Below, piece by piece: positions 32,855 to 41,608 of a stretch of 64,000 nt of DNA (position 1 is the stretch's first letter; the number at the start of each line of letters is the position of its first letter). The stretch is from Mycobacterium rhizamassiliense (GTDB lineage Bacteria; Actinomycetota; Actinomycetes; Mycobacteriales; Mycobacteriaceae). The notes under the pieces were generated by a model. The model searched no databases and was not told the DNA's origin. It saw only the letters and a program-made list of their open reading frames with translations. The DNA lies in NCBI RefSeq assembly GCF_900157375.1, contig NZ_LT721901.1, forward strand, positions 4,235,685-4,299,684, read 5' to 3'. The translations under genes were made by a program, and so were the position numbers.

Positions 32855-33495
32855 TGGTCAGCCGATATTCCGCGTACCGGCGCGGGTCCGACGCCATTTC
32901 GCCGGACATTGTCGACCGGATACTGATGGGCGCGTGCGCCGCGATCTGGCTGGTGCTGCTGGGCGTGAGCGTGGCCGCCGCCGTCGCGCTGGCGGATCTG
33001 AGCCGGGGCTTCCACAAGATGGCCAGCAGCCCGCACACCACGTGGGTGCTGTACGCCGTCATCATCGTCTCGGCGCTGATCATCGCCGGCGCCGTGCCGG
33101 TGCTGCTGCGGGCCCGCCGGATGAGCCAGGCCGAGCCGGGCGCCAAGCCGGCGACGCCGGCGCGGGGGACCGGCAGGCCCGTGCTGCGGCTCGGCACGGA
33201 CACACCGCGCACCGTTGCCGAGCGGGCCCGCGAGCACCGGGCGCAGCCCGCCGCGCCCGCCTCCGAATGGTCGGGCACCGCCGTGGACCGGGTCTGGTTG
33301 CGCGGCACCGTCATTCTGACCACCACGATGGGCGCCGCGTTGATCGCCGTCGCCGCGGCGACCTACGCGATGGCCGTCGGGCACGACGGGCCGTCGTGGG
33401 CGGGGTACGTCGTGGCCGGGCTCATCACCGCGGCCATGCCTGCGGTGGAGTGGTATCACGTCCGGCAGCTGCGCGGCCTGACCGAGGCGCACTAG
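32854..33495 (+). CDS. DUF2561 membrane protein (Rv2197c-like)
   Basis: 213 aa; the ATG shares a base with the mmpS3 stop, so translation is coupled. Four transmembrane helices come in two pairs (ILMGACAAIWLVLLGVSVAAAV and WVLYAVIIVSALIIAGAVPVLL; then VWLRGTVILTTTMGAALIAVAA and WAGYVVAGLITAAMPAVEW) separated by a basic disordered loop. The family is confined to mycobacteria and relatives, with no known function. Its fixed place beside mmpS3 and the respiratory genes suggests a membrane-assembly role, which is inference. Confidence 0.88.
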   Translation: MVSRYSAYRRGSDAISPDIVDRILMGACAAIWLVLLGVSVAAAVALADLSRGFHKMASSPHTTWVLYAVIIVSALIIAGAVPVLLRARRMSQAEPGAKPATPARGTGRPVLRLGTDTPRTVAERAREHRAQPAAPASEWSGTAVDRVWLRGTVILTTTMGAALIAVAAATYAMAVGHDGPSWAGYVVAGLITAAMPAVEWYHVRQLRGLTEAH

Positions 33496-33537
33496 CCCCC
33501 CGCGGCATCCGGCGGCCGGCGGCGGCCGGTGGGGGCG

Positions 33538-33543
33538 TAGCGT
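33538..33543 (+). promoter_or_regulatory. -10 element for the DUF5994-type gene
   Basis: TAGCGT eight bases before a GTG at 33552 supports that GTG, rather than the ATG seven codons later, as the start. Confidence 0.5.
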
Positions 33544-33551
33544 CATTGCCC

Positions 33552-34019
33552 GTGGAGTGTGCACCTGCCCTGATGACCCGACCGCTGGGCCGTCGGGGCC
33601 AGACCAATCCCATCCGGTTATCGGTGGCTCGCGAGCTCGGGCGCGCCATCGACGGCGCCTGGTGGCCGCGCGCCGATCGCATGACCAACGAGCTACCTGG
33701 CCTGGTCACGGCCCTGACGCCGCTGCTGGGCGAGATCGATTCCATCAACGTCAACTGGCAGCCGCTACAGCGGCCGCCCGAATTCAACTGGCCGGGATGG
33801 GAAATCAAACGCCAGCACGTGATGACCGTCAGCGCGGGAGGCGCTCGGGTCAACTTGCTGATCGTGCCGTACACGACGTACAGCGCGCTGGCCCTGATGC
33901 TGTTGCGCTGTGCCGCTAACCTGCCCGTCACCGCACCGGACCGCGAGAAGCGCGCGTACGTGACCGCGGACCTGATTATGCGGGCCGCGCTGCAGCAGTG
34001 CGCCGCAGCTTGTCGCTAG
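33552..34019 (+). CDS. DUF5994-family protein (155 aa)
   Basis: Soluble protein with 'NPIRLSVARELGRAIDGAWWPRADRMTNELPGLV' near the start and 'WKR/WEIKRQHVMTVSAGGARVNLLIVPY' type strands, the pattern of the small actinobacterial DUF5994 family. No enzyme motif or membrane segment is present. The GTG is chosen from the upstream -10; an ATG at 33573 is the alternative. It converges with qcrB across a strong hairpin. The function is unknown. Confidence 0.8.
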   Translation: MECAPALMTRPLGRRGQTNPIRLSVARELGRAIDGAWWPRADRMTNELPGLVTALTPLLGEIDSINVNWQPLQRPPEFNWPGWEIKRQHVMTVSAGGARVNLLIVPYTTYSALALMLLRCAANLPVTAPDREKRAYVTADLIMRAALQQCAAACR

Positions 34020-34027
34020 GCGCCTAA

Positions 34028-34051
34028 CACGGCGGGCTAGTGCCCGCCGTG
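34028..34051. terminator. Hairpin terminator at the qcrB 3' end
   Basis: CACGGCGGGC (34028-34037) pairs perfectly with GCCCGCCGTG (34042-34051) around a TAGT loop. The loop and stem base contain the qcrB stop codon, so the stem overlaps the last codons of qcrB. It can terminate both qcrB and the convergent DUF5994 gene. There is no U tract. Confidence 0.6.
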
Positions 34052-35704
34052 CTCGCCGTTGGAACCGTTGGAGCCGTTGGACCCCGCGTCCTGGTGCTCG
34101 CGGAGCGCGGTGAGCGCGCGCTGCTCGGAGTGGTGGGCGGCCTCGCGCAGCGCCGCATCTTCGGACACCGGGTCGGCGAACAGGAAGCTGCCACTGCCCG
34201 GCGCTCCGCCGGAGCCCAACTTGTTCATCTTGTTGGGCAGGGCGGCACCCTGGTACTCCAGCGGGATCGGGTGGCCGTGGTCGTCGACCGGGCCGAGCGG
34301 CTGGTGCAGCTCGATGTAGGCACCCTGCGGCAGCCGCTTGATGATGCCGGTCTCAATGCCGTGCTCGAGTATCGAGCGGTCGCTGCGCTGCAGCCCGATG
34401 CACCACCGGTAGGTGGTGAAGTAGACGACCGGCGGCAGGATCACCATTCCGATGCGGCCGATCCACGTCGTCGCGTTCAGCGAGATGTGGAAGTTGAACG
34501 CGATGATGTCGTTCATCGCCGCGAGGGTCAGCAGCATGTAGAAGGAGATCGCCATCGCGCCGATCGCGGTGCGCACCGGGGCGTCCCGCGGCCGCTGCAG
34601 CAGGTTGTGGTGGGCACGGTCGCCGCTGAACCGCTTCTCCAGGAACGGGTAGACGACCAGCAGGCCGAAAACCACACCCATGAGAATCGCGACCCAGACG
34701 ACCGCGGGAATGGTGTGGTGCCAGAAGTAGAACTCCCATGGCGGCCAGATACGCGCCAGGCCTTCCGTCCACATCATGTAGAAGTCGGGCTGCGATCCGG
34801 CCGACACCTGAGATGGCTTGTAGGGGCCCAGGTTCCAGATCGGGTTGATCTGCAGCAGGCCGCCCATCAGGCCCAGCACGCCGACGATCGCGGCGAAGAA
34901 CGCGCCGGACTTGACCGCGAAGATCGGCATCACGCGCACGCCGACGACGTTTTCCTCGGTGCGGCCCGGGCCGGGGAACTGGGTGTGCTTCTGGAACCAC
35001 ACCATGGCCAGGTGCAGACCGATCAGGGCCAGGATGATGCCCGGGATCAGCAGGATGTGCAGGGCATACATCCGGGGGATCAGGATGGTGCCGGGGAAGT
35101 CGCCGCCGAAAAGCGCCCAGTGCAACCAGGTTCCGATCACCGGCATGCCCAGCGTGATGGACGACAGCGCGGCGCGCAGGCCGATACCGGACAGCAGGTC
35201 GTCGGGCAGCGAGTAGCCGAAGTAGCCCTCGAACATCGACAGGATCAACAGCAGCGAGCCGATGACCCAGTTCGCCTCGCGCGGGCGCCGGAAGGCGCCG
35301 GTGAAGAAGATGCGCGCCAGGTGCACCATGATCGACGCCGAGAACAACAGCGCCGCCCAGTGGTGGATCTGGCGGACGAACAGGCCACCGCGGATCTCGA
35401 AGGAGATGTTCAGCGCGGACTCGTAGGCACGCGACATCTCGACGCCGCGAAGTGGTTGGTAGACACCGTGATACGTGACGTCGACCATCGACGGATCGAA
35501 GAACAGTGTCAGCCACACGCCGGTGATCAGCAGCACGAAGAAGCTGTACATCGCGATCTCGCCGAGCAGGAACGACCAGTGCGTGGGGAAGACCTTGTTG
35601 AGCTGCCGGCGCACCGCGGCCGACGGGTGGTAGCGGCTGTCGACGTCCTCGCCCTGGCTGGCGAGGACGTCACCGATCTTCGGGGGACTCAGTTTTGGAC
35701 TCAT
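34037..35704 (-). CDS. qcrB: Cytochrome bcc complex subunit B
   Basis: Menaquinol-oxidising cytochrome b. 555 aa with eight or more helices, haem-binding His pairs in 'VRQIHHWAALLFSASIMVHLARIFF' and 'LHWALFG...LHILLIPGIILALIGLHLAMVW', and 'PP/PWEF' of the Qo site in 'ARIWPPWEFYFWHHTIP'. Thr313, the residue whose change gives resistance to imidazopyridine QcrB inhibitors in M. tuberculosis, is present (MMWTEG). The C-terminus has an Asn-Gly-Ser repeat. The ATG overlaps the qcrA stop (ATGA). Confidence 0.97.
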   Translation of the reverse strand: MSPKLSPPKIGDVLASQGEDVDSRYHPSAAVRRQLNKVFPTHWSFLLGEIAMYSFFVLLITGVWLTLFFDPSMVDVTYHGVYQPLRGVEMSRAYESALNISFEIRGGLFVRQIHHWAALLFSASIMVHLARIFFTGAFRRPREANWVIGSLLLILSMFEGYFGYSLPDDLLSGIGLRAALSSITLGMPVIGTWLHWALFGGDFPGTILIPRMYALHILLIPGIILALIGLHLAMVWFQKHTQFPGPGRTEENVVGVRVMPIFAVKSGAFFAAIVGVLGLMGGLLQINPIWNLGPYKPSQVSAGSQPDFYMMWTEGLARIWPPWEFYFWHHTIPAVVWVAILMGVVFGLLVVYPFLEKRFSGDRAHHNLLQRPRDAPVRTAIGAMAISFYMLLTLAAMNDIIAFNFHISLNATTWIGRIGMVILPPVVYFTTYRWCIGLQRSDRSILEHGIETGIIKRLPQGAYIELHQPLGPVDDHGHPIPLEYQGAALPNKMNKLGSGGAPGSGSFLFADPVSEDAALREAAHHSEQRALTALREHQDAGSNGSNGSNGEHGGH

Positions 35705-36912
35705 GTCGTGGTCCTCTCCCAGAATGCCGGTCCGACGGGTTCGATGAAGTCACCGTTGGCAACCAAATACCCGTTGGAGTCGATCGTGATCGGCAGCTGT
35801 GCCAATGCCCGCGCGGCCGGCCCGAATATCGGCCTGGCGAAATGCATTGCGTCGAACTGCGACTGGTGGCAGGGGCACAGGATTCGGTAGGACTGCTGCT
35901 CGTACAGCGACGAGGGGCAGCCCAGGTGCGAGCAGACCTTGGTGAAGGCGAAGAACTCGCCCCAGTTGAAGCTCTCCTGGCCCTGGCGCTTGACGACGCG
36001 AGGCAGGTCGCTGGGCCGGATGCGGATGAGCATCACCGGGTTACGGACGCCCATCTTGATCTCGCTCAGCTTTTCGTGCGATTCCGTCGTGGTGCCGTCG
36101 CCGTCGGATTCCCGCCACGGGAACACCGTCTCCATGCCGCCGGCGTCCAGGTCCTCGGGCCGCATCTTGACGAAGGGCGCCGAGTCGGTCGAGCCGGTGG
36201 CCCGGGCCAGATAGATCGTCTCGCCGTGGAAGCGGGGGGTCCAGCCGGACGTCCACAGCACGGCCTTGAGGCCGTCGGCGGTCGGGACCACCGGTTTCCA
36301 CGGGTTCTTGATCAGGCCGCCAGCAAACGCCACCAGGGTGCCCAGGCCGAACGCGCCCATGCCCAAACCGAACGATGCACCGATCAGTTTGCGGCGCCCG
36401 ATCGTCGAACCCTGGTACGCGTCGCCCAGGTTGGCAACCACGGTCTTGCGGTCGATATCGCGCGAGGCGCCGTCGTGGCGCTGCTGAATCGAAATCTCTT
36501 CGGGGATGAACTTTTTCTGGAAGAGAACCGCGCCGATGGCGATCGACAAGACCGACATGCCGAAGGTGAAGCCGTACAGCGGAGTGGCCAGCGAGTACAT
36601 GAAGCTGCCGCCGTCCTCGGCGGGCTTGTACTCCCACGGCCAGAACAGGAAGATCAGCAGCAGCGCCAGCCCGAAGAAGCCGCCCAGCAAAAGCCACCAG
36701 GCCACGCCGCGCTCCGCGCGCTTCTCGGACTTGGTGCCCTCGACGGGCCAGCGTGGGTCCTTGAAGACGGTATCGGTGCCGTCCATCTTGCCGCCGAGCT
36801 CCAGCAGTTCCCGCTGGGACATCTCGGCAAGCGCCGCGGAGTCCGGCTCGCCGGGTGCCCCGGCGCCCTTGTCGGTGTCCGAGCCGTTGACTCCGCTTGG
36901 TTCCAAGCTCAT
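35701..36912 (-). CDS. qcrA: Rieske iron-sulfur subunit of the bcc complex
   Basis: 403 aa from the ATG that overlaps the qcrC stop by four bases. A disordered N-terminus leads to three transmembrane helices, as usual for actinobacterial QcrA. The C-terminal Rieske domain has cluster ligands in 'CSHLGCPSS' and 'CPCHQSQFD'. It passes electrons from menaquinol at QcrB to the dihaem QcrC. An alternative start six codons upstream is disfavoured by the overlap. Confidence 0.96.
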   Translation of the reverse strand: MSLEPSGVNGSDTDKGAGAPGEPDSAALAEMSQRELLELGGKMDGTDTVFKDPRWPVEGTKSEKRAERGVAWWLLLGGFFGLALLLIFLFWPWEYKPAEDGGSFMYSLATPLYGFTFGMSVLSIAIGAVLFQKKFIPEEISIQQRHDGASRDIDRKTVVANLGDAYQGSTIGRRKLIGASFGLGMGAFGLGTLVAFAGGLIKNPWKPVVPTADGLKAVLWTSGWTPRFHGETIYLARATGSTDSAPFVKMRPEDLDAGGMETVFPWRESDGDGTTTESHEKLSEIKMGVRNPVMLIRIRPSDLPRVVKRQGQESFNWGEFFAFTKVCSHLGCPSSLYEQQSYRILCPCHQSQFDAMHFARPIFGPAARALAQLPITIDSNGYLVANGDFIEPVGPAFWERTTT

Positions 36913-37778
36913 GATCGCGCCCCAATCCACAGTGCCAGCGCTATGGCACCCACCATCCCGATGATCCAGGCGGCCATGCCCTCGGGTGCGGGTCCGAAGC
37001 CGCCGAGGCCGTAGCCACCCGGCGAGCGTTCCTCGGCGACATTTCGGACGTAGCCGATGATGTCCTTCTTGGCGTCAAAGGAAAGCTGGCTGTTGGCGAA
37101 CTTCGGCATGTTCTGCGGGCCGGTCAGCATCGCGGTGAGGATCTGCTGCTCGTTGGCCTGTCCCAGGTCGGGCGCGTACTTGCCGGACGACAGCGCCCCA
37201 CCCTTGCCGGTGAAGTTGTGGCAGGAGGCGCAGTTCAGCCGGAATAGGTCGCCACCGCGGCCCAGGTCGGTCCCGCGCAGCGATGCCATCGCGAGGCTGC
37301 CGTCGGGGTTGCGGATGGTGGTGGGCCCGCCGCCGTTGGCCTGCACGTAGGCGCCGAGCGCGTCGACCTGCGCTTCGTCGAAGATCGGGTCCTTGCGCGA
37401 AGCCTGGGCCTCCCCGCGCATGGCGGGCATCCGGCCGGTGGACACCTGGAAGTACACCGCCGCGTCGCCGACACCGATCAGGCTCGGCCCGTGGTCGGGC
37501 ACGCCCTGCAGGTTCGCGCCGTGGCAGGACACGCAGGAGGTGTCGAACAGCTGCTTACCGGTGCGCAGGATCGCCGAGTTGTTCTCGTCGGCGACCGCTA
37601 CCTGAGGGGTGGGGGTGAGCACGGCGGCCATCCCGCCGGCGATGGTCAGGGCGATCAGCAGCAGCAGCCCGCCGGACAACCGGCGGCGCAGCCGGCGCCG
37701 CGAGCGATCGGCCTGCTCCTTTCGGGGCTGACCTTGCGGCTTGCGGCCGCGGGACCGGGTGAATCCCAGTTTCTTCAA
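36909..37778 (-). CDS. qcrC: Dihaem cytochrome c subunit of the bcc complex
   Basis: 289 aa with two CxxCH haem sites ('CVSCHGANLQG' and 'CASCHNFTG'), an N-terminal membrane anchor after a basic RRRLRRRLSGG and a C-terminal helix (MAAWIIGMVGAIALALWIGA). It replaces soluble cytochrome c by docking directly to CtaC. The start is taken as the TTG (MKKLGFTRS) with AGGAG seven bases upstream, which aligns with the M. tuberculosis N-terminus; an ATG six codons upstream has its purine tract too close. Confidence 0.95.
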   Translation of the reverse strand: MKKLGFTRSRGRKPQGQPRKEQADRSRRRLRRRLSGGLLLLIALTIAGGMAAVLTPTPQVAVADENNSAILRTGKQLFDTSCVSCHGANLQGVPDHGPSLIGVGDAAVYFQVSTGRMPAMRGEAQASRKDPIFDEAQVDALGAYVQANGGGPTTIRNPDGSLAMASLRGTDLGRGGDLFRLNCASCHNFTGKGGALSSGKYAPDLGQANEQQILTAMLTGPQNMPKFANSQLSFDAKKDIIGYVRNVAEERSPGGYGLGGFGPAPEGMAAWIIGMVGAIALALWIGARS

Positions 37779-37818
37779 CCGAGCACTCCTGTTCATTCCT
37801 CTTTGATAGCGCCGGCCT

Positions 37819-38430
37819 CTAACGGATGAAATAGATCACGGTGAACAGCGCGATCCACACGATGTCGACGAAATGCCAGTAATAGGAGACGACGATGCTG
37901 GCCGTCGCCTGCGCCGGGGTGAACTTGCTCATCCCGGTGCGGGCCAGCAGGAAAATGAAGGCGATCAACCCGCCGGTCACGTGCAGCCCGTGGAAGCCGG
38001 TGGCCAGGTAGAACACTGTGCCGTAGGCGCTGCCGTGAATGGTCGTGCCGTGCGTGGCCAGGTGGTAGTACTCGTAGGCCTGCCCGAGGACGAAGAACAG
38101 GCCCATCAAGAACGTGATCACGTACCAGCGGCGCAACCCGAACACGTCGCCCCGCTCGGCGGCGAACACGCCCATCTGGCAGGTGAACGACGACGCGATA
38201 AGCACCAGCGTCACCGGCACGGCCTGATACAGATTCAGCTCGGTGGGCGGCGGGGGCCAGCTGCCGCCGGCCTGGGCGCGTGCGGTGAAATAGAACGCGA
38301 ACAGGCCAGCAAAGAACATCAGCTCGCTGGAGAGCCACACGATGGTGCCAACACTGACCATATTGGGCCGGTTCAGCGAATGCACTCGCGACGTGATGGC
38401 AGTCCCCGAGGTCCCTACAGCACTCGTCAC
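37819..38430 (-). CDS. ctaE: Cytochrome c oxidase subunit III
   Basis: 203 aa from the GTG (VTSAVGTSG), the same length as in M. tuberculosis, with five to six transmembrane helices. It has the family's 'TGFHGLHVTGGLIAFIF' and a terminal 'YYWHFVDIVWIALFTVIYFIR'. It is the first gene of the ctaE-qcrC-qcrA-qcrB operon. A CATACT hexamer seven bases before the GTG is a weak -10 candidate. Confidence 0.96.
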   Translation of the reverse strand: MTSAVGTSGTAITSRVHSLNRPNMVSVGTIVWLSSELMFFAGLFAFYFTARAQAGGSWPPPPTELNLYQAVPVTLVLIASSFTCQMGVFAAERGDVFGLRRWYVITFLMGLFFVLGQAYEYYHLATHGTTIHGSAYGTVFYLATGFHGLHVTGGLIAFIFLLARTGMSKFTPAQATASIVVSYYWHFVDIVWIALFTVIYFIR

Positions 38431-38557
38431 ATCCGCAAGTATGACGCTTTGTAGTTGTCGAACTCTACCCGGGGCCAAAATTCGGGTGGGCGCGTCGTTT
38501 TCGGCCCACGCGCGTCGACGCTTGGGCAGCGGTTGGTACTCGTGGGACCATCGGCGC

Positions 38558-39679
38558 GTGGCTCTGTCATCTGCGCCTTCTCCTACGGGTGGATCGCCCC
38601 GGAAATCCCCCCGGGGTTCCGCCGCGTCTCAGCCCGCGTCGGGGTCGTCGTGGCCGCAGCTGCTGGGGCGGCTGACCGACGGCGAAAACCTGACCCGAGG
38701 CCAGGCCGCGTGGGCGATGGACCAGATCATGACCGGCCACGCCCGGCCGGCTCAGATCGCCGCCTTCGCGGTGGCGCTGCAGATGAAGGTGCCGACCGCG
38801 GCCGAAGTCGGTGAGCTGGCCGACGTCATGTTGAGCCACGCCTGCGCCATCCCCGGCATCCGGGACGACACCGTGGACATCGTGGGCACCGGCGGCGACG
38901 GCGTCAACACCGTCAACCTGTCCACGATGGCGGCCATCGTGGTCGCGGCCGCCGGGGTGCCGGTGGTCAAGCACGGCAACCGGGCGGCGTCCTCGCTGTC
39001 CGGCGGCGCCGACACGCTCGAGGCCCTCGGGGTGCGCATCGACCTCGGGCCCGACCAGGTCGCGCGCAGCCTCGCCGAGGTGGGCATCGGGTTCTGCTTC
39101 GCGCCGGTATTCCACCCGTCCTATCGGCACGCATCGGCGGTGCGCCGCGAGATCGGGGTGCCGACGGTCTTCAATCTCCTTGGGCCGCTTACTAATCCGG
39201 CGCGACCGCGGGCCGGGTTGATCGGCTGCGCGTTCGCCAACCTCGCCGAGGTGATGGCGGGGGTGTTCGCCGCGCGCCGGGCCAGCGTGCTAGTGGTGCA
39301 CGGCGACGACGGCCTGGACGAATTGACCACGACGACCACGAGCACGATCTGGCGGGTGCAGGCGGGCACGGTCGACAAGCTGACGTTCGACCCCGCCGGC
39401 TTCGGCTTCGCCCGCGCCGAGCTCGACGAGCTGGTGGGCGGCGACGCGCAGGCCAACGCGCAGGAGGTGCGGGCCGTGCTGGGCGGGGCCAAGGGCCCCG
39501 TGCGCGATGCCGTGGTGCTCAACGCCGCCGGCGCGATCGTTGCCCACGCCGGTCTATCCAGCCGCGCTGAGTGGCTGCCCGCGTGGGAGGACGGGTTGGC
39601 GCGGGCTGGCGCCGCCATCGACTCCGGCGCGGCCGAACAGCTGCTCGCGCGTTGGGCGCGGTTCAGCCAGCAGGCCTGA
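38558..39679 (+). CDS. trpD: Anthranilate phosphoribosyltransferase
   Basis: Second step of tryptophan synthesis, joining anthranilate to PRPP. 373 aa from the GTG (VALSSAPS). A low-complexity Ser/Gly/Pro N-terminus of about 30 residues precedes the catalytic domain, which has 'DIVGTGGDGVNTVNLSTMAAIV', 'KHGNRAASSLSGGADTLEALG', 'FAPVFHPSYRHASAVRREIG' and 'NLLGPLTNP'. It is isolated from other trp genes, as in M. tuberculosis. The last 126 bases are read antisense by the end of the DnaQ-UvrC gene. Confidence 0.95.
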   Translation: MALSSAPSPTGGSPRKSPRGSAASQPASGSSWPQLLGRLTDGENLTRGQAAWAMDQIMTGHARPAQIAAFAVALQMKVPTAAEVGELADVMLSHACAIPGIRDDTVDIVGTGGDGVNTVNLSTMAAIVVAAAGVPVVKHGNRAASSLSGGADTLEALGVRIDLGPDQVARSLAEVGIGFCFAPVFHPSYRHASAVRREIGVPTVFNLLGPLTNPARPRAGLIGCAFANLAEVMAGVFAARRASVLVVHGDDGLDELTTTTTSTIWRVQAGTVDKLTFDPAGFGFARAELDELVGGDAQANAQEVRAVLGGAKGPVRDAVVLNAAGAIVAHAGLSSRAEWLPAWEDGLARAGAAIDSGAAEQLLARWARFSQQA

Positions 39680-41476
39680 GTCCTGGTCCTGTAGCCCCTG
39701 CGCCGGGCCCTGTTGGTAGGCCAGCCGCGCCGAGCGCGCCGCCGCCGCCCACGCCGCCCACGCGCCGGCCGATCGCAGCGGCGAGGCCCATCCGTCCGAG
39801 GCCCGCACGATGCGCACCCCCGGCGTCGACAGCCAGCGCGCGACGAGCGCGGTCTCCTCGACCAGCGCGCCGCCCAGCGGGGCGGCCTCGGGCAGAATCG
39901 CCTGTGCGCCAGCGTGTATCGCGTCGACGACCGGCATCGGCGGCACGCCGCGCCTGGCGTTGCCTGCCGCCGCGAGTTGGCCGTGGCGGATCACCGCCAG
40001 GTGGTAGCCACCGGCGCCGTCGGGCGCGGCGGCGATCAGCTCGGGCAGCGCGGCCAGCGTGCGCAATCGCTGGCCGCGCCACAGCACCTCGACGGCGGCG
40101 GCCGTGTGATCGCGCAGTCGCGCGGCACTCTCGTAGTGGTGCCGCCCGGCGAGCACGGTGACCTGCCGAACCGCGGCGGCCACGGCGCCGTTGTCCTCGC
40201 CGTCGATCAGGGCCGCGGCGTGGCCGACGGCCGCCGCGTACTGGGTGGCGGTCACGCCGCGGGCCGCGGGGCAGGGCGACACCTCGTGCTCGGGGCACTT
40301 CGGTCCGTGCACGGCCGAGCGCCCCAGCCGGGCGGTGCAGGTGCGGATGCCGCTGAACCGCGCCAGCAGCGCGGCGGTGTCGGCGGCGTCGGCGCGGGAG
40401 CGAAACGGCCCGATGGCACGGTCGTGGCGGGGCGCACGCACCACCGCCAGCCGCGGAAATGCCTCGTCGGACAACGTGATCCACCACCAGCGCTGCGGAA
40501 ACCGTGACTTGCGGTTGTAGGGCGGGGCGTGTGCGGCCAGCAGCCGCAGCTCGCGCACACCAGCCTCCAGCGCGTGGGCGCATTCGACATGGTCGACGAC
40601 GCCGGCCAGCGCCACCATCTCCTTCATCCGCCCCCGGGGATCGCTGCCGTTGAAGTACTGGCCGACCCGGCGGCGCAGGTCGACCGCGGTCCCGACGTAG
40701 AGCACCTCGTTGGACGGGCCGCGAAACAGGTAGACCCCCGGCCGGTGCGGCAGGCCGTCGGCGAGCACCCGTTTGCGCCGCTGGGTCGGCGTCACGTCCG
40801 GCAGATATGAGCGCAGGTCGGCGTAGGTGTGCACGCCCTGGTTGCCGACCCGGTCGATGAGTGCGTGCAGCACGTCGACGGTCGCGCGGGCGTCGTCGAG
40901 GGCCCGGTGGGTGGGTTGGGTAGCGACGGCGAACAGCCGCGCCAGGGCCGCCAGCTTCACGCTGGGGGCTTCCTCGCGGCTGAGCACCCGCCGGGCCAGC
41001 CGGACCGTGCACAGCACTTGCGGTCGCGGCCACGGGATTTCGCAGTGCTGCGCGGCGGAGCGCAGGAAGCTGATGTCGAACCCCGCGTTGTGGGCGACCA
41101 GCACCGAGTCGCCGGCGAACTCCAGGAACATCGGCAGCACCGCGTCGATCGTCGGGGCATCGCACACCATCGCGCTGGTGATGCCGGTGAGCTGGACGAT
41201 CTGGGGCGGGATGCTGCGCTGCGGATCGACCAGGGTGGCGAACTCGCCGAGCACGACGCCGCCGCGGACCTTGACCGCCCCGATTTCGGTGATGGCGTCG
41301 GCCGTCGCCCCGTCGGTGCTTTTGCTGCGGCCGCCGGTCGTCTCCAAATCGACCACCACGAAGGTGGTTTCGCGCAACGAGACGTCGTCCGTCGGAAAGT
41401 CGGTGGGGAAGGCGACCGGATCCCCGTCCGGTCCAAGGTCGGCGAAACTCAGCTGAGTCACACCCGTCACACCCAT
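39554..41476 (-). CDS. DnaQ-type exonuclease fused to a UvrC-like GIY-YIG domain (Rv2191-like)
   Basis: 640 aa. Residues 35-205 are a DEDDh 3'-5' exonuclease with 'VVVDLETTGG' and 'VAHNAGFDISFLR' and a late 'THRALDDARATVDVL' (His-Asp). Residues 225-310 are a GIY-YIG nuclease ('PGVYLFRGPSNEVLYVGTAVDLRRRVGQYF'). The remainder resembles UvrC/Cho accessory regions with 'KCPEHEVSPC' cysteines. It is probably a repair nuclease related to the Cho branch. The ATG is set by TAACGT seven bases upstream. Confidence 0.9.
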   Translation of the reverse strand: MGVTGVTQLSFADLGPDGDPVAFPTDFPTDDVSLRETTFVVVDLETTGGRSKSTDGATADAITEIGAVKVRGGVVLGEFATLVDPQRSIPPQIVQLTGITSAMVCDAPTIDAVLPMFLEFAGDSVLVAHNAGFDISFLRSAAQHCEIPWPRPQVLCTVRLARRVLSREEAPSVKLAALARLFAVATQPTHRALDDARATVDVLHALIDRVGNQGVHTYADLRSYLPDVTPTQRRKRVLADGLPHRPGVYLFRGPSNEVLYVGTAVDLRRRVGQYFNGSDPRGRMKEMVALAGVVDHVECAHALEAGVRELRLLAAHAPPYNRKSRFPQRWWWITLSDEAFPRLAVVRAPRHDRAIGPFRSRADAADTAALLARFSGIRTCTARLGRSAVHGPKCPEHEVSPCPAARGVTATQYAAAVGHAAALIDGEDNGAVAAAVRQVTVLAGRHHYESAARLRDHTAAAVEVLWRGQRLRTLAALPELIAAAPDGAGGYHLAVIRHGQLAAAGNARRGVPPMPVVDAIHAGAQAILPEAAPLGGALVEETALVARWLSTPGVRIVRASDGWASPLRSAGAWAAWAAAARSARLAYQQGPAQGLQDQDSGLLAEPRPTREQLFGRAGVDGGASPRQPVLPRGQPLSAAG

Positions 41477-41483
41477 GTGCGTG

Positions 41484-41489
41484 ACGTTA
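41484..41489 (-). promoter_or_regulatory. -10 element for the DnaQ-UvrC gene
   Basis: TAACGT on the minus strand, seven bases before the ATG at 41476, indicates a leaderless mRNA. Confidence 0.55.
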
Positions 41490-41561
41490 AGCACCGGCAC
41501 CGACAGGGGCGGGGTTCCCACGCCGGGGTCGTTGTCGCAAATAAATGTCGGTACCCGCGGT

Positions 41562-41567
41562 TAGCGT
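41562..41567 (+). promoter_or_regulatory. Putative -10 element of the small cysteine-rich gene
   Basis: TAGCGT gives a start near 41574 and a leader of about 35 bases containing GAGAGG. No -35 is recognised. Confidence 0.4.
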
Positions 41568-41608
41568 CTCCAATAGCACGACCGAGCGAACTGAGAGGAC
41601 CGATCGTG

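Noticed and set aside
34040..35890. 616-codon frame antisense to qcrB
   Set aside because: Long only because the GC-rich third positions exclude stops; its Arg/Asp/Gln/His-rich composition matches no protein family.
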